Origin: Pyropia yezoensis
Lineage: Eukaryota; Rhodophyta; Bangiophyceae; Bangiales; Bangiaceae
Length of the DNA: 64,000 bases
NCBI GenBank assembly: GCA_009829735.1
Contig: CM020618.1
Span: forward strand, 18,089,346 to 18,153,345
Direction of reading: 5' to 3'
Within the stretch, counting starts at the first letter, position 1; each line of letters opens with the position of its first letter. Under the pieces are notes generated by a model. The model did no database searches and was not told where the DNA came from. It saw only the letters and a program-made list of their open reading frames with translations. A program made the position numbers and the translations under genes. Shown piece after piece: positions 33,201 to 43,106 of the stretch.

Positions 33201-34944
33201 CTTGTCCACACAGCCCGCTTCCTCCAGCAGGCGTATCAGACGGTCAGCGCCGGGGTGTGCATATGAGCGGTGTAGCCGCGTAAGAACCGTGCGCAGCCGG
33301 GGACCCGCCGCCAGTACGGCTCTTGAGTCTCGACGGTGCACTCTACCACGCGCCTCCCGCGCGGCGCCCGGTACGACGGCACACTCCGCGACCGGAGGCG
33401 GGGAGGGAGCGGTTGGCAGCGCAGGGGGATCCGCTGGGGCGGACGTCGGACGCCCGCCGGCACCATCAGTGGGCGGAGTCACGACCGAGTCCGCCGGGCG
33501 GATGTGCGTGGAGTCATCAAATGTCATGTGCCGATGCCGCGGACGAGTAGCGGCCGTCAGAGCGAATTCACGCGGTTGGGGCAGCAGACTAACAGTGAGG
33601 TGACCGGTGTTGTTGACAGTCAGCGGGACGAGTGTACGCAAATCCTTGAGCCACATCGTGTCGTCCTGTATGTCGAGCACAGCGCAGGCAGCGCGCAGCG
33701 CCGGACGACTCAGCAGTAGAGGAAGCCCACCCGGGATAACGCAGGCTCCAATTTTCCGGACGACGCCACCCAGGGAGATAGGAACGGTCCAGTGCTCGCG
33801 CGCCAGCGTTGTCCGCTCATCACCGAAGCGGAACAACACCGAAGCGTCGCTAGTGACCACCGTGGCGCGGAGGTCGTCGGGCAACGCCGACAGGTACCGC
33901 TGCAGCCAGTCCACGCCGGCAACCGTTGCCGTCGCACCAGGATCGATGATGGCGTCCCCGACAACAGAAGAGGTAGCCGTCAGCACCTCTTTGCTTGCGT
34001 TTTGCAGCGGGGTGCCGTCGTGTTCGGTCGCGAAATGCGCAGAGGGTCCAGGAACGACCGTCGCAATAAGAACGGGCCTTGCCGCGGGCGCAGCCGCGGC
34101 CGCCGGACGAGGAAGAGGCGGGGTCGGTGGCCGCGGGACACCATCCCGCGGTTGCCGCTCCGGGCAATGAAAACGAACGTGGCCCTCCTTGTGGCAATGC
34201 CAACACACGATGGGGCCACGGTCAGCAGCGGCAGCGAGAAGGGCCGCATGCTGAGCCGCCGTTAAATTGATCGCAGCGACGTTGGGGGCGACCGGGGGCG
34301 GGGGGGAGTGGCCGTGGAGGCGATCCAGAGCCGTCGCGAGCTCCCCGACAGACGGTGTGGCCGGGTTGTGCGCAGACGCCGACGCGGTAACTTGAACGAC
34401 CACCTGCTGCTCATGAGATAAGCCCGCGTTGCGGAGCAGCAGCCCCCCCAGATACACGTCGGGAAGAGGTGCGCCAGCCGACGCACACCGAGCGGCCGCC
34501 GTACGAAATTTAACCACGTAGGCCGCCACCGTACCGTTGCCCCGTGTGCACGCGTGCAGGTCTGACGTAGCCCGCGAAAGCTTGACCGCGGGCGGCGCGT
34601 CGAACGTGACCGCTAAATGTTCCAACAAAGCGCGAGCGCCGCCGACAGAAAACAGGAGCGCCTCGTCCAACTGGTGAGCGCACTCGGCAGCCAGGCCAGT
34701 CAGGGCCAGCTTCAGAGCCCCGCCTTGCTGGACTGGTGCCAGGTTGCATGTGTGTAGCCAAACGCGGGCGAGCCGCCGATAGGAAGTAACCCCGGCAGGG
34801 CCTCCCCAGGCGGGGGGACTTGCAGACGAGGGAACATAGATAGCTCCCCCGTAGTTGGGTGCTGGAGCACCCGCACCGTTCCAGGGTGCACCTCCAAACA
34901 CCCCACCCCCACCGCCGCCACCGCCGCCACCGCCGCCCCCGCCA

Positions 34945-34976
<32 letters not shown>

Positions 34977-35183
34977 ACCACCGCCACCACCGCCACCACC
35001 GCCACCACCGCCCCCACCGCCCCCACCGCCTTCACCGCCACCGCGGCCGCCACCACCATCGCCCCATCCGCCTCCACCGCCACCGCCGTGGGCGCCGTCC
35101 CCGTCGCCAGCGTGAGAGTAATTGCCGTCATCCGACTCGTCCGGCGCAGCATGATGAAAGCCGCGTCCAGATCCCGTGGACAA
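30222..35183 (-). CDS. Copia-type gag-pol polyprotein, 1653 residues, uninterrupted
   Basis: The order is gag, protease, integrase, reverse transcriptase, RNase H. After a poly-Gly N-terminus (about residues 33-95) comes a gag domain. A CCHC zinc knuckle (CWHCHKEGHVRFHC) lies near 328-341, and the protease site reads DPGA (near 411) where DSGA is usual. The integrase HHCC region is near 635-675 and its catalytic D, D and E sit in VAIDLAEI (about 700), ILSDPGREF (about 757) and NGVCERHNGV (about 790). The reverse transcriptase has DVSTSFLQG (about 1216) and HVDDFLYGG (about 1302; HVDD for YVDD). RNase H has FTDSSAV (about 1460) and FIDSRALYDS (about 1560). All catalytic residues are present, so the protein may be functional. 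Algal copia families such as the GalEa/PyRE type of red algae are the expected relatives; that is from general knowledge, not a search. Confidence 0.9.
34898..35092. repeat. GGT/GGC (CCACCG) triplet repeat encoding the poly-Gly start of gag
   Basis: About 190 bases are nearly pure ACC/GCC triplets on the plus strand. On the minus strand they encode Gly in the gag-pol frame and Ala/Val in the overlapping upstream frame. Repeat-length change here would not break the frame, because the unit is a triplet. Confidence 0.8.
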
Positions 35184-36001
35184 TCATTGCCTTGGTCGCC
35201 AGCCATGGCCGGCGAGCCACCGACGTGTGCTGGCTCCTGGCGCTGCTGGCCGTCGCCATGATGATTGCCGAGACGGCGACCAGCAGGAGGCGGCCGCTCA
35301 CAAGCAGCAGGAGGCGGCCGCTCACGAACAGCAACGGGGCGGCGGACATCGGGGGGACCGCCCACCGGCACGTCACGAGCAGGAGGCACGGAAGATACGT
35401 TTGAATGGCGGGACTCAGAGGGCGGAACCGACCGCGGCGACCGCGGGGGAAAGAGGTCGTGAAAACCGGGGTCTTGAACATCAGGAACACCGGCGACAAT
35501 TTTAGGGCCGCCGTCCTTGACCGCCGACATATCGTCGCCACGAAGATCAGCCACCCTAGGGACAGACGGGGATGCTCGCCCGAGAGGAGGGACAAAAGCA
35601 GGGAGATCGACGCGGCGAGGCGGCCCACCCTGGCCGTGGTCGCGCGCGCGCGGATAGATGGGCTGCGGGGCGACGAGAGGAGCCGCCTCGGAGTTGGAGG
35701 TGACGGCAACACCTGACGAGGCCCGCCCCCCCCCCGACGATCCCGCCGTCGACGGCACCGGACGAGGAGCAACCTGCCGGCCTGCCAGCCCCGACTCTGG
35801 GCTCCAGCCCAGGGAGAACAGTTGCTCAAAGCGGCGCTCGTCCGCAAAATACGTGCGAGAAACGGCGGCATGGCGCAAGTGGGAAATTTTCCCTTGTGCC
35901 GAGGGCGAGAGCTCACGCAACGTCCCAATCGATACTTGAGTACGTGCCGAAGCTCGGCGTGGGTGCAAATATGGGTCGGTCCACGTGGGTCGCCGACCCA
36001 C
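35184..36001 (-). other. Leader region of the retrotransposon with an overlapping open frame (possible gag extension)
   Basis: A frame one base out from gag-pol is open from 36001 to 34712 and overlaps the gag-pol start. Its N-terminal part (about residues 1-75, including a DERRFEQLFSLGWSPE stretch) is not obviously low complexity, and it could be a separate gag N-terminus reached by frameshifting or splicing. Three similar Arg/Pro repeats (PPPAACERPPPAGRR type) lie at about 35280-35340. No family signature is seen. Confidence 0.3.
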
Positions 36002-36005
36002 ATTT
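35968..36005. repeat. Hairpin at the right flank of the copia element
   Basis: GTGGGTCG (35985-35992) and CGACCCAC (35994-36001) form a perfect 8-bp palindrome with one central base. A wider pair, AAATATGGGTCGG (35968-35980) and CCGACCCACATTT (35993-36005), pairs with one mismatch. It is closely related to the left-flank hairpin. Confidence 0.7.
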
Positions 36006-36050
36006 TACCCACGTTTGTTACCCACGACGCACTTACCGAAGCTCTCTAAT

Positions 36051-37084
36051 ATGTTCAGCTTTCTTCTCTTTGCTGTGCAATCCTCGTCCTTTTCAATCGA
36101 ACTCGTCCTTGTCCGCGACTTGCAGAGACAGAGATATGATAGATAGGCAGCTGCGGCCACCTGCGACGGGGCAAGCTGCCGCAGTGCCCGCCTGTTAGTC
36201 GTCCGCAGCTGGCGGCGGCCACCAAAAGCCACCGCCACCCTTATGAGCCGCCTCCCATGGCCGCTGCCCATGTTGTCCCTTCCGCATCTGCCGCCTCTAA
36301 GGTGGTACACTGAGTTGGCCCGCGAGATGTGCGGCTACATAGTGTGCGTCCGGCGGCGAGGACAGAAGCCCCGCCGCTGCGGGATGAGATTTAGGCCTCG
36401 AAGGTAGCGGCGCACATGACAGGGCGCGGTGCGCAAGGGACATGCACGGTCGACGATGAGAAGTGGGCGAGAGAAGATCGGGAAGAGAGCGGGGGGATGA
36501 GGAACAGCCAGACACGGCTGCATCAACCATGTTTTCAAGTGTTTCCTGCTATGTACGAGCTCTCCCTGGATTGTGCGACTGGCTGATACATTGGTCCCAC
36601 TCGTGCTGCTCCAACATGACGCTAGCCGCCATGACCGCGGTCCTCAGTGCCCAGCTAACGCTCTCGAAACACCTGACTCTTGTCCAGCAAAAACCAGCAG
36701 CATTATTAACCCCTTCGCCTGCACGCGCCAGTAGCCGGCCCAGGCAAGGGTGCGTGCAGCACAGCTCGCCGCGGGCGTGATTCATCATAGACACCTGCCC
36801 TTCAGCTCCCTCCTCCCCTGTCAACGCGCGCGTGACTTTGATCGCCACTTCTGTGGCAGCCATCGTCATCGCGACTGCCCGCGGCTTGGCCGGGAGGGAG
36901 AAACTCCCCCCCCCCCCCGAGCAAGAGTGTACGAGCGGTAGCCGCCGCGTTTTTCATATGTATCACATGATACAAGTGCTCTCGTTACGTAGCCTGTTTG
37001 TCGCTTGCAATGTCATTTGTGTCAGTCCGCCCTCACCACGTCTTCCCTCCCCAGCATCCAGTTCTCTCCGCTGCAGCGCTACCG
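36051..37084. other. Intergenic region between the retrotransposon and the VTC1-like gene
   Basis: Base composition is more balanced here than elsewhere. Several short open frames on both strands (up to about 110 codons, for example minus 36549-36869) have no recognisable signature. I see nothing I can support. Confidence 0.4.
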
Positions 37085-38200
37085 TCACCCCCCGACCGCC
37101 ACAGTTGCGTGCGAGTGGAAGGTCTGATGGCTGACCACCGCGTACAGCACCATGAGCGCAATCATCCCCGCAAATACGGCCACCACCACGGCTGGTGCGG
37201 AAGGGGACTCCCAGGCCGTGGGGTCGTCGTTGGCGGTGAGCAGTGCGCGGCGGCGGCGGTGGAACTGGCGGAGCCCATACAGTGCACAAACGAGGCCGGC
37301 CGCCCACGCCACTGCCGTCAGCAACAGCCGGAAAGGGAAGGCTGTGTGGTCTTCAAAGAATGCCAGGGAGAACATCCCCAGGGCACCAAGGTTGAGCCCT
37401 GTCCACACCCACTGTGATATGCAGAGAACACCCGTAGTCAAGGAACAAGAGAGATGGAGGCACGGACAAGACCGAGTCCAGGAACACGAAAGATGGAGGA
37501 AGAGGAGACGGCAGCGCAGACAGAAACATGACCAAAAAATGCAGGAAAAGCACAGACACAGCAAGCTCAGTCAGAATCGGTGACCGGCTTTTGTCTGGGT
37601 CGGAAAGGCTCCGTCGACATGGCCCCGCCACTCCGCGCCTCCCGGGAATGGAGCTGCTCCATCCCTTACCTTGAAGAACGTCCTCTCCGAGCTGAGGGAT
37701 GTTTTCATGTAGTCTTTTATAGCTTTCTTCAGCTCCTTCTGTCGCTTGGCGTCCTTGGCAGCCGCCTCCTTCTCCTCCTGCACCTCATCCATTGACACCT
37801 TGCGCTCGGCGGGCTTGTCGTCGTACATCCCGCCGCCCTGCCACATCGCCGGTGATTCGTACACGTCCTCGACAGAGCAGTCGTCCGCCACATCATCCAT
37901 GGTCACCGCCACGTCGGGGAAGGCGGCAATGGGCGGTGGCGGCGAGGGCGCTCCAAGCCGGGTGGCCCCCATCACGGCAGCCCGCCGCAGCCCGTCCACC
38001 TCTCGTGTCGACAACGACGGACGTGGGGAGCGGGTGCTCGAACGCCTGGAGCGGTCGGCAGAGGGTGACGCGTCGTCCTCGGCAACGGCAGTCTCGGAGG
38101 AGTTGCGGAGGTAGCTTGGGGAGGGGCAGCCAACGCGGGCGGGTGGGCGCCAACCGGGAGCGCCGGCCAACTCCTCTGCCGGGGAGCCAAAAAAGACCAT
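37085..38200 (-). CDS. VTC1-like (DUF202) three-helix membrane protein, two exons
   Basis: Exons 37670-38200 and 37085-37411 join in phase across a 258-bp intron (donor GTAAGG, acceptor TATCACAG), giving 285 residues. The junction creates the family signature SSERTFFKWVWTGLNLGALG, which matches the ERTFLxWL block of DUF202/VTC1 proteins. Three hydrophobic helices follow, the second ending in YGLRQFHRRRRALL and the third being PAVVVAVFAGMIALMVLYAV. VTC1 is the small membrane subunit of the polyphosphate polymerase complex of vacuole or acidocalcisome membranes. The N-terminal 165 residues are Ser/Pro-rich and end in a charged coiled-coil-like stretch (KEAAAKDAKRQKELKKAIKD). There is no SPX or VTC catalytic domain, so it would be an accessory subunit. 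Confidence 0.75.
37412..37669 (-). other. Intron of the VTC1-like gene
   Basis: 258 bases, GT...AG (AAG|GTAAGG to ATATCACAG|TGG), phase 0. Removing it restores the ERTFFKW signature, which supports the splice sites strongly. Confidence 0.8.
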
Positions 38201-41200
38201 CGTAGGACGACGGCGCTCGCTGGGTGAGGCGGTCGGCTACAGGCTTGAGCCTGGGAGAATGCAGAGCTCGGGAAGGTGGGCAAAGAGCACCAGCACAGGC
38301 GGTAAGGGTCAGCTGGGTGTGGGGGAAGGTGTGTGCACAGAATTGGGGGACATTCCAAGCTCGCCTCCCCGAAGACGTTTAAGTAGGTGCTGGCTGGATC
38401 ACCGCAGGAGGCTCAGCCCCCCCCCGCCGCCGAAGCGCCGGTCACCGCATCTGGGCAGGAGCCAAGGCGGCCTGCATGGCAGGGGATGGCGGTGGGCGCC
38501 TTCTCCCTGCGGCCCCGAAATATGCATGCAAATGCGCGGCGGCCACACCAGGCCAGCATGCACCGCGTACGGTGCATGGCAGTCGGGGAGGTTATCCCCA
38601 CCGTGAGAGGGGAGGCGCGCTCCCCCCGAATCCATGAAAGCACAATCTCCCCCTACAGGCCAGAAAAGAGGGACAGCTGTGACAAATATTCCTCGGCTTG
38701 TGGTCACGGCGGCCGCTCCTCGTTTGGTCCCTCGCCTCGGCGGTTCCGCCCGGGGGGCGGTTGGCGCCTGATTGCCGCACGCAGCCACAAAAGCCGACTG
38801 CGCGAGACGGGACGAGGCTCCCATCCTGACCAACGCGAGAGAACCGCCCCGACAGCGTGTCAGAAGCCAGCCGACTTTGAGACCCCCTGTGGGAGAACCC
38901 CCCCCACACAACGACCGTGACGGGAGGCTGGTCGTAGAGCCAATGGAGTCTTCCAGTGCTCCCCGATGAACGGTCCACAATGGCCAGACGAGCCGTTGTG
39001 GCGGTGTGATATAGATCGTGCGGTGCATCTGTGGAGTGCCCCACCGTGACTCCCTCCTCACGTCACAGGTGTCCCGAAAGGGGGCACACTCCCCCCGAAA
39101 GGTGGTACACACTCCAGGTGGAGCTCCCCATCGGTTGCGCACCGCTGCCGGTGCGCCCAAGGCACCACTGGGAGAAGAAATTCACCTCTCCCCTCAGTGT
39201 CGGGCGCTCACAAGCATGCAGGCGTGTGGGGCCACCAATGGCCGCGACCACCCGCTGTACACACCACCCTACCCTACCCTACCCACTCGCGTACGCAGAG
39301 CCACACGCTGGGGCCCCTCGCAGATAAGAGGGGTCATGGGTGGGGCCGGGGGAGCGTCGGCGCCGCCCGTTGCACTTCCGGGGTGCGTCAGTGAGCCACG
39401 CCTCAGCCGGGGCCCCGCGCGGGGTGGATCGGTAGATCACCGCCGGCGCCTCGGCGACGCGAGCCCCGCCCGAGACGACCGCGGCGGCACCGCGGGCCCT
39501 ACAAGCGCTTTGTAGGGGGGCCACCCCTGGGCCGGGTGGGTGGACGGGAATCGATGTCGGGGCGCCTCGCTGTGGCGCTCTTGGCCCCGCGCCACCGGCT
39601 GGGGGCCCCGCGTCACACGATGGTCATTGGGGCCCCGCGCCACAGCTCGGTGGAGCAGCAGACAAATGCTGCTGCTCCTGCTGCAAAAAGGGGCGAAAAA
39701 CGAGAGCGGAGGGGCGGCGAGCCAGGAGGCACCCCCGACGGCCCGCTGGGTCAGGCCCAGCAGAGCCCTGGCGGGGGGCGTCCGCGCAACCTGCCGTTTC
39801 GCACGCGCCCCCAGCAGGGGGCGCTGGCAGCCGCGGGGCCTCTTAGATCTGTGGCCCGCTGCCACTGGCCAACGCCAGTGCCCATACAATATCGCGCAGT
39901 AGGGAGCGTGGCGTGCCGGACCCTACGGCGGCCGCGCGCCTGCCAATCAGCGGGCACGTGTACGGCTCTGCCACACCCGCGAGTCGCCAGTCGGTGCGCG
40001 CCAGGACGGCCACACGCGCCAGGACGGCCACACGCGCCAGGACGGCCACACGCGCCAGGACGGCCACACGCGCCAGGACGGCCACACGCGCCAGGACGGC
40101 CACACGCGCTCGGGGTGGGGCGGACGGGTGAAGGGGGGGCGCTGCCCGGCAGGGCCGGTGGAGGGGCCTTCCCAGCCGTTGACTGGAGGAGAGTCCCGCT
40201 GCCGGCAGCGGCCCCGAACTTCGCCCCCCGTTCGTTAGCTTTCTCCAGCTCCCGTGTGGCGGGGACGCCTGTCTCCCTCTGCGGTGGTGCTGCTGTCGAG
40301 CCGACCGCAGCGGATGCGTCGCCCGCTGTGCTCCCTTTTTGGTTCAAGCGGCAGGGAGGGCCGACGTCGGGGCTGTACGGAGGGACGTGGTGAGAAAAGG
40401 GGACAAGGCTAGGTGGTTGCGCAGGCAGAGGGCGGCTCGCGTCTATTCCTGTTGTGCGCCGTCGCACACAGGAGACTGCTCTCTTTGATTTAGGAACGAA
40501 GAACCTTGAGGGCGCGTCACTTGCGGCCCCCAGACGAAATGACGCCGTACGCAGGTGTTCCTCGACCCGATGGTCGCGGGACAAAATCCCGCCATACGCC
40601 CGTGGTGGACTCCAGACACGGATGCGCACCTACCTGTGCCGTTCCCCTGCGCCTTTGCTCCCGAACGTCCACTCTCGTCGGGTTTGACAAACCGCCTGCG
40701 AACACCCGCCTCCCCGTTTCCAAACGAACCCCCTGTCCATATCGCACCACGCGCGTTTTCATCATCCCCATGTTGAACGACGGCGCCCGCCCCAACTCAC
40801 CCCCCACCGTCCCCCTCAATCTCCGTCCCTACCCCCCGCTCCTCCCCTCCCATCCTCTCTCCTCCTCGCTCGCTGCACCATAAGCCGCCACCTTACCACA
40901 ATCGCCTCAGCCTGGCCGCCACAGCTGTCCACGCAATTCGGCCGCGAGGTGGCAGTGGAGTCATACCCCCCATTCCCCATCTTCCCCAATCCTCACTGCT
41001 GCCGACGGGAACGTGATGATCATGGCCGCTGCGCGCACCGCGGCGCACATGCTCGGCTGTGATGGGCATTCGCTCACGGGCGCAACGGATCGCCCTGCTC
41101 AGCGCTGCCGCGCCGCGTCTTCCCTGCTACTGCTGGCGTCACAAGGCTCTGCGGGCGTGGCGGCTGTTGGGTACACGCCGAAAGGGATGACGCCTGCCAC

Positions 41201-41476
41201 CGCCCCCACCTGCCACATGCCCGACTGGGCGAGCACTGGTGGCCGGGCGGGCGTGCGGGCGGGAGGACGGGGGGGAGAGCGGACGGGCAGGCAGGCTGGG
41301 GGAAGGGTGGGCGGGCGTCGGCGGGGTGGCGACGGCGCTATTGCTGGCACTGGTGCTGCGGCGTTATGACAGCTGACTGCCGTCACAGCGACGGTGAAGA
41401 GGGGGGTGGGGGCGACAGAGGGGGTGGCGAAAGCGGCGGCGGCAACAGTGGCGGGGGTGAAGTATGGCGGCGGCGG
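38201..41476. other. 3.3-kb intergenic region with a minisatellite
   Basis: No protein family is recognised in the open frames here. It contains three GGGGCCCCGCGYCAC-like repeats (39583-39645) and the 18-bp minisatellite listed separately. A short (CCCTA)3 stretch lies at about 39265-39283. Confidence 0.4.
40001..40108. repeat. 18-bp minisatellite, six units
   Basis: The unit CCAGGACGGCCACACGCG starts at 40001, 40019, 40037, 40055, 40073 and 40091 with no mismatch between units. Being a multiple of three it leaves all frames open; the plus frame reads as a PGRPHA repeat, but no gene is supported. Confidence 0.9.
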
Positions 41477-42643
41477 TCATGGCCGCGGAGCTGCTGCCGC
41501 CCAGCGGATGACAAGGACCGCTTCCCCCTCGAGCGCCTCGATGCGCGCGGTTCGGCCGCCGGGAAGGGAGGGTGTGCCGCCGCCGGGGGCATGCCGCTGC
41601 AGCAGTCGCCGCAGCGCCTCGACGTGGACAAAGGTATTCGCGTAGCCGCCACCGCTACCGCCACCGCCACCGCCACCATTACCGTCCCCGCCCACCCCCT
41701 TGCCACTGCAACCACCACTGCCGCGGCAGCCACCGCCGCCGCCACCCCCGCTGCCGTCTCCGCCGACACCTCCCCGCAAGTCTTCGGCAGCAGCGGTAGC
41801 AGCAGCGGCGCTCTCGGCCAGCAGTCGCCGCAGCAGCCGCCGCGCGCAACGCCCACGTGCTGGCCTGCCACCACCTCCGGCAGAGGCCGAGGGCGGTGAC
41901 CCCCCCGCAGGAGGGGGAGGTAACAGCCCCCCCAGCCGCCCGCCCACCCCCCCCACCTGCCGCCGCCGTCGCCGTCGCCATCGACCCGGGCCCCGGGGAC
42001 GGGCGGGCGACCAGCGGAGGCGGGCTGGCCACCACCGCCCGCGCCCACACGTGGCTCGCGACGGCATCGAGGTAATCGCCCTTGGTTGCGATCACCTCTG
42101 CCGTGCGGCAAATGGCCGCCACCACATCGCCGCCGCCGGGCGCCACCGCTGTTGCAAGAGCGGAGAGGGCGGTGCGGCGGCGGCGCCCACGTGCCGACCT
42201 GGCGTTGTATGGGCGGGTCCAGACGGGGATACGGATACCCGCGGTGGCGCAGTAGGCCGCCGTCTCGGCACGCGAAACGCCCAGCAGAGGGCGGATGAGC
42301 GGGGGGGGGGAAAGGATAAAGGCACTGTTGGGGGGGAAGTGGGGCGGGGGGGTCGCCCATGGCGGGTCCTCCCAGCAGGCGCCGTCGCCCCCGCCGTCGC
42401 CCCCGTCGGCACCGCCGACGGCCGCGCAGCCACCACCAGGCCACTCGTCAGCAGGACGCCGCAGAGGCCGCCGCCAGGCCACACCGCCAACCCACCCCCC
42501 CCCGCCCCCCTACACAGGTGACCCAAGACAGTCTCGACCTGGTCTGCCGCCGTATGCCCTGTTGCAAACGCCGTTGCGCCCGCCTGCGCCGCCATGGAAG
42601 CGAGCGCCGCGTACCGCCCACGACCAGGCGACGGCCTCGGAAT
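41477..42643 (-). CDS. tilS: tRNA(Ile)-lysidine synthase-like (TilS), lacking a visible PP-loop and split across frames
   Basis: TilS makes lysidine at C34 of the organelle or bacterial tRNA(Ile)-CAU. Three blocks are recognisable on the minus strand. First, RYAALASMAAQAGATAFATG followed by HTAADQVETVLGHLCRG (about 42485-42615) is the GHxxDDQxET region. Second, IRPLLGVSRAETAAYC followed by PVWTRPYNARSARGR (42190-42300) matches the RPLL...R block. Third is a C-terminal part ending GGGTPSLPGGRTARIEALEG (to 41477). The blocks lie in frames 1, 2 and 1, changing near G/C runs at 42300-42330 and 41900-41960. The ATP-binding SGGxDS loop that should precede them is not found before the divergent VKOR gene starts. 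It is either a 5-prime-truncated remnant or has an unseen exon. The D of the usual ADDQ motif is replaced (TAADQ). Confidence 0.55.
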
Positions 42644-43106
42644 GCGAAAGGGAGGCCTCGGCGGCGGCGGCCGCCGCGACAGCAGCAGCGGCGCCGATGA
42701 CTACGCGTGCCACCGTTTGTGGTCTCAAGCAACGTCAGGAGGACAGAAGAAGTCCAAGAATGTCCTGTGTGGCGAATGTAGTTCAATACCATTACGACAA
42801 GATAAAAGCACCGTACTGACAACACAGGCGAAGGTGATCCTTGTAAGTTGCAGACGTTGGTGAGCGCCGCGTCTGTACTGTAGCTCGTAGCTCCCACGTC
42901 CTCGAAGGATCAACCCTTCCACCGCCACTTCGCGTCTACGACCCCGCGGGGTGCGGCGAACGCGTTCGCTCCTCCACCCCCTGTCCTACCATCCGACCAT
43001 CCTGGCACACCCGCTGACGTCCCGCCCTGTCCGTCCGGTCGCTTGTGGAAGGAGCTTCCTCTCCTCCTGGACGCTTTCTTCCTTTAACGTCCCTGCCGGG
43101 CAGACC
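42644..43106. promoter_or_regulatory. Head-to-head intergenic region between the TilS-like and VKOR genes
   Basis: The stretch 42730-42870 is unusually A/T-rich for this DNA and contains ATACCATTACGACAAGATAA. It could be promoter or intron sequence of the TilS-like gene. No SGGxDS-coding exon could be found on the minus strand here. Confidence 0.35.

Larger units (their letters stand above)
29226..36050 (-). mobile_element. Ty1/copia-type LTR retrotransposon (limits approximate)
   Basis: The core is an uninterrupted gag-pol with integrase before reverse transcriptase, the copia order. Classical long LTRs are not visible: comparing both flanks I found only a related, diverged hairpin of about 45-70 bases at each side (29241-29311 and 35965-36005), built on AAATGTGGGTCGG. 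The limits given enclose these hairpins and the shared AGAGAGCTTCGG / CCGAAGCTCTCT flanks. Uninterrupted coding over 1653 codons suggests a young copy. Confidence 0.65.

Noticed and set aside
39265-39285. CCCTA repeats as telomere-like sequence
   Set aside because: Only about three units, inside ordinary intergenic DNA.
39536-40393. 285-codon frame with PGRPHA repeats
   Set aside because: It is created by the 18-bp minisatellite; the flanking residues show no protein-like character.
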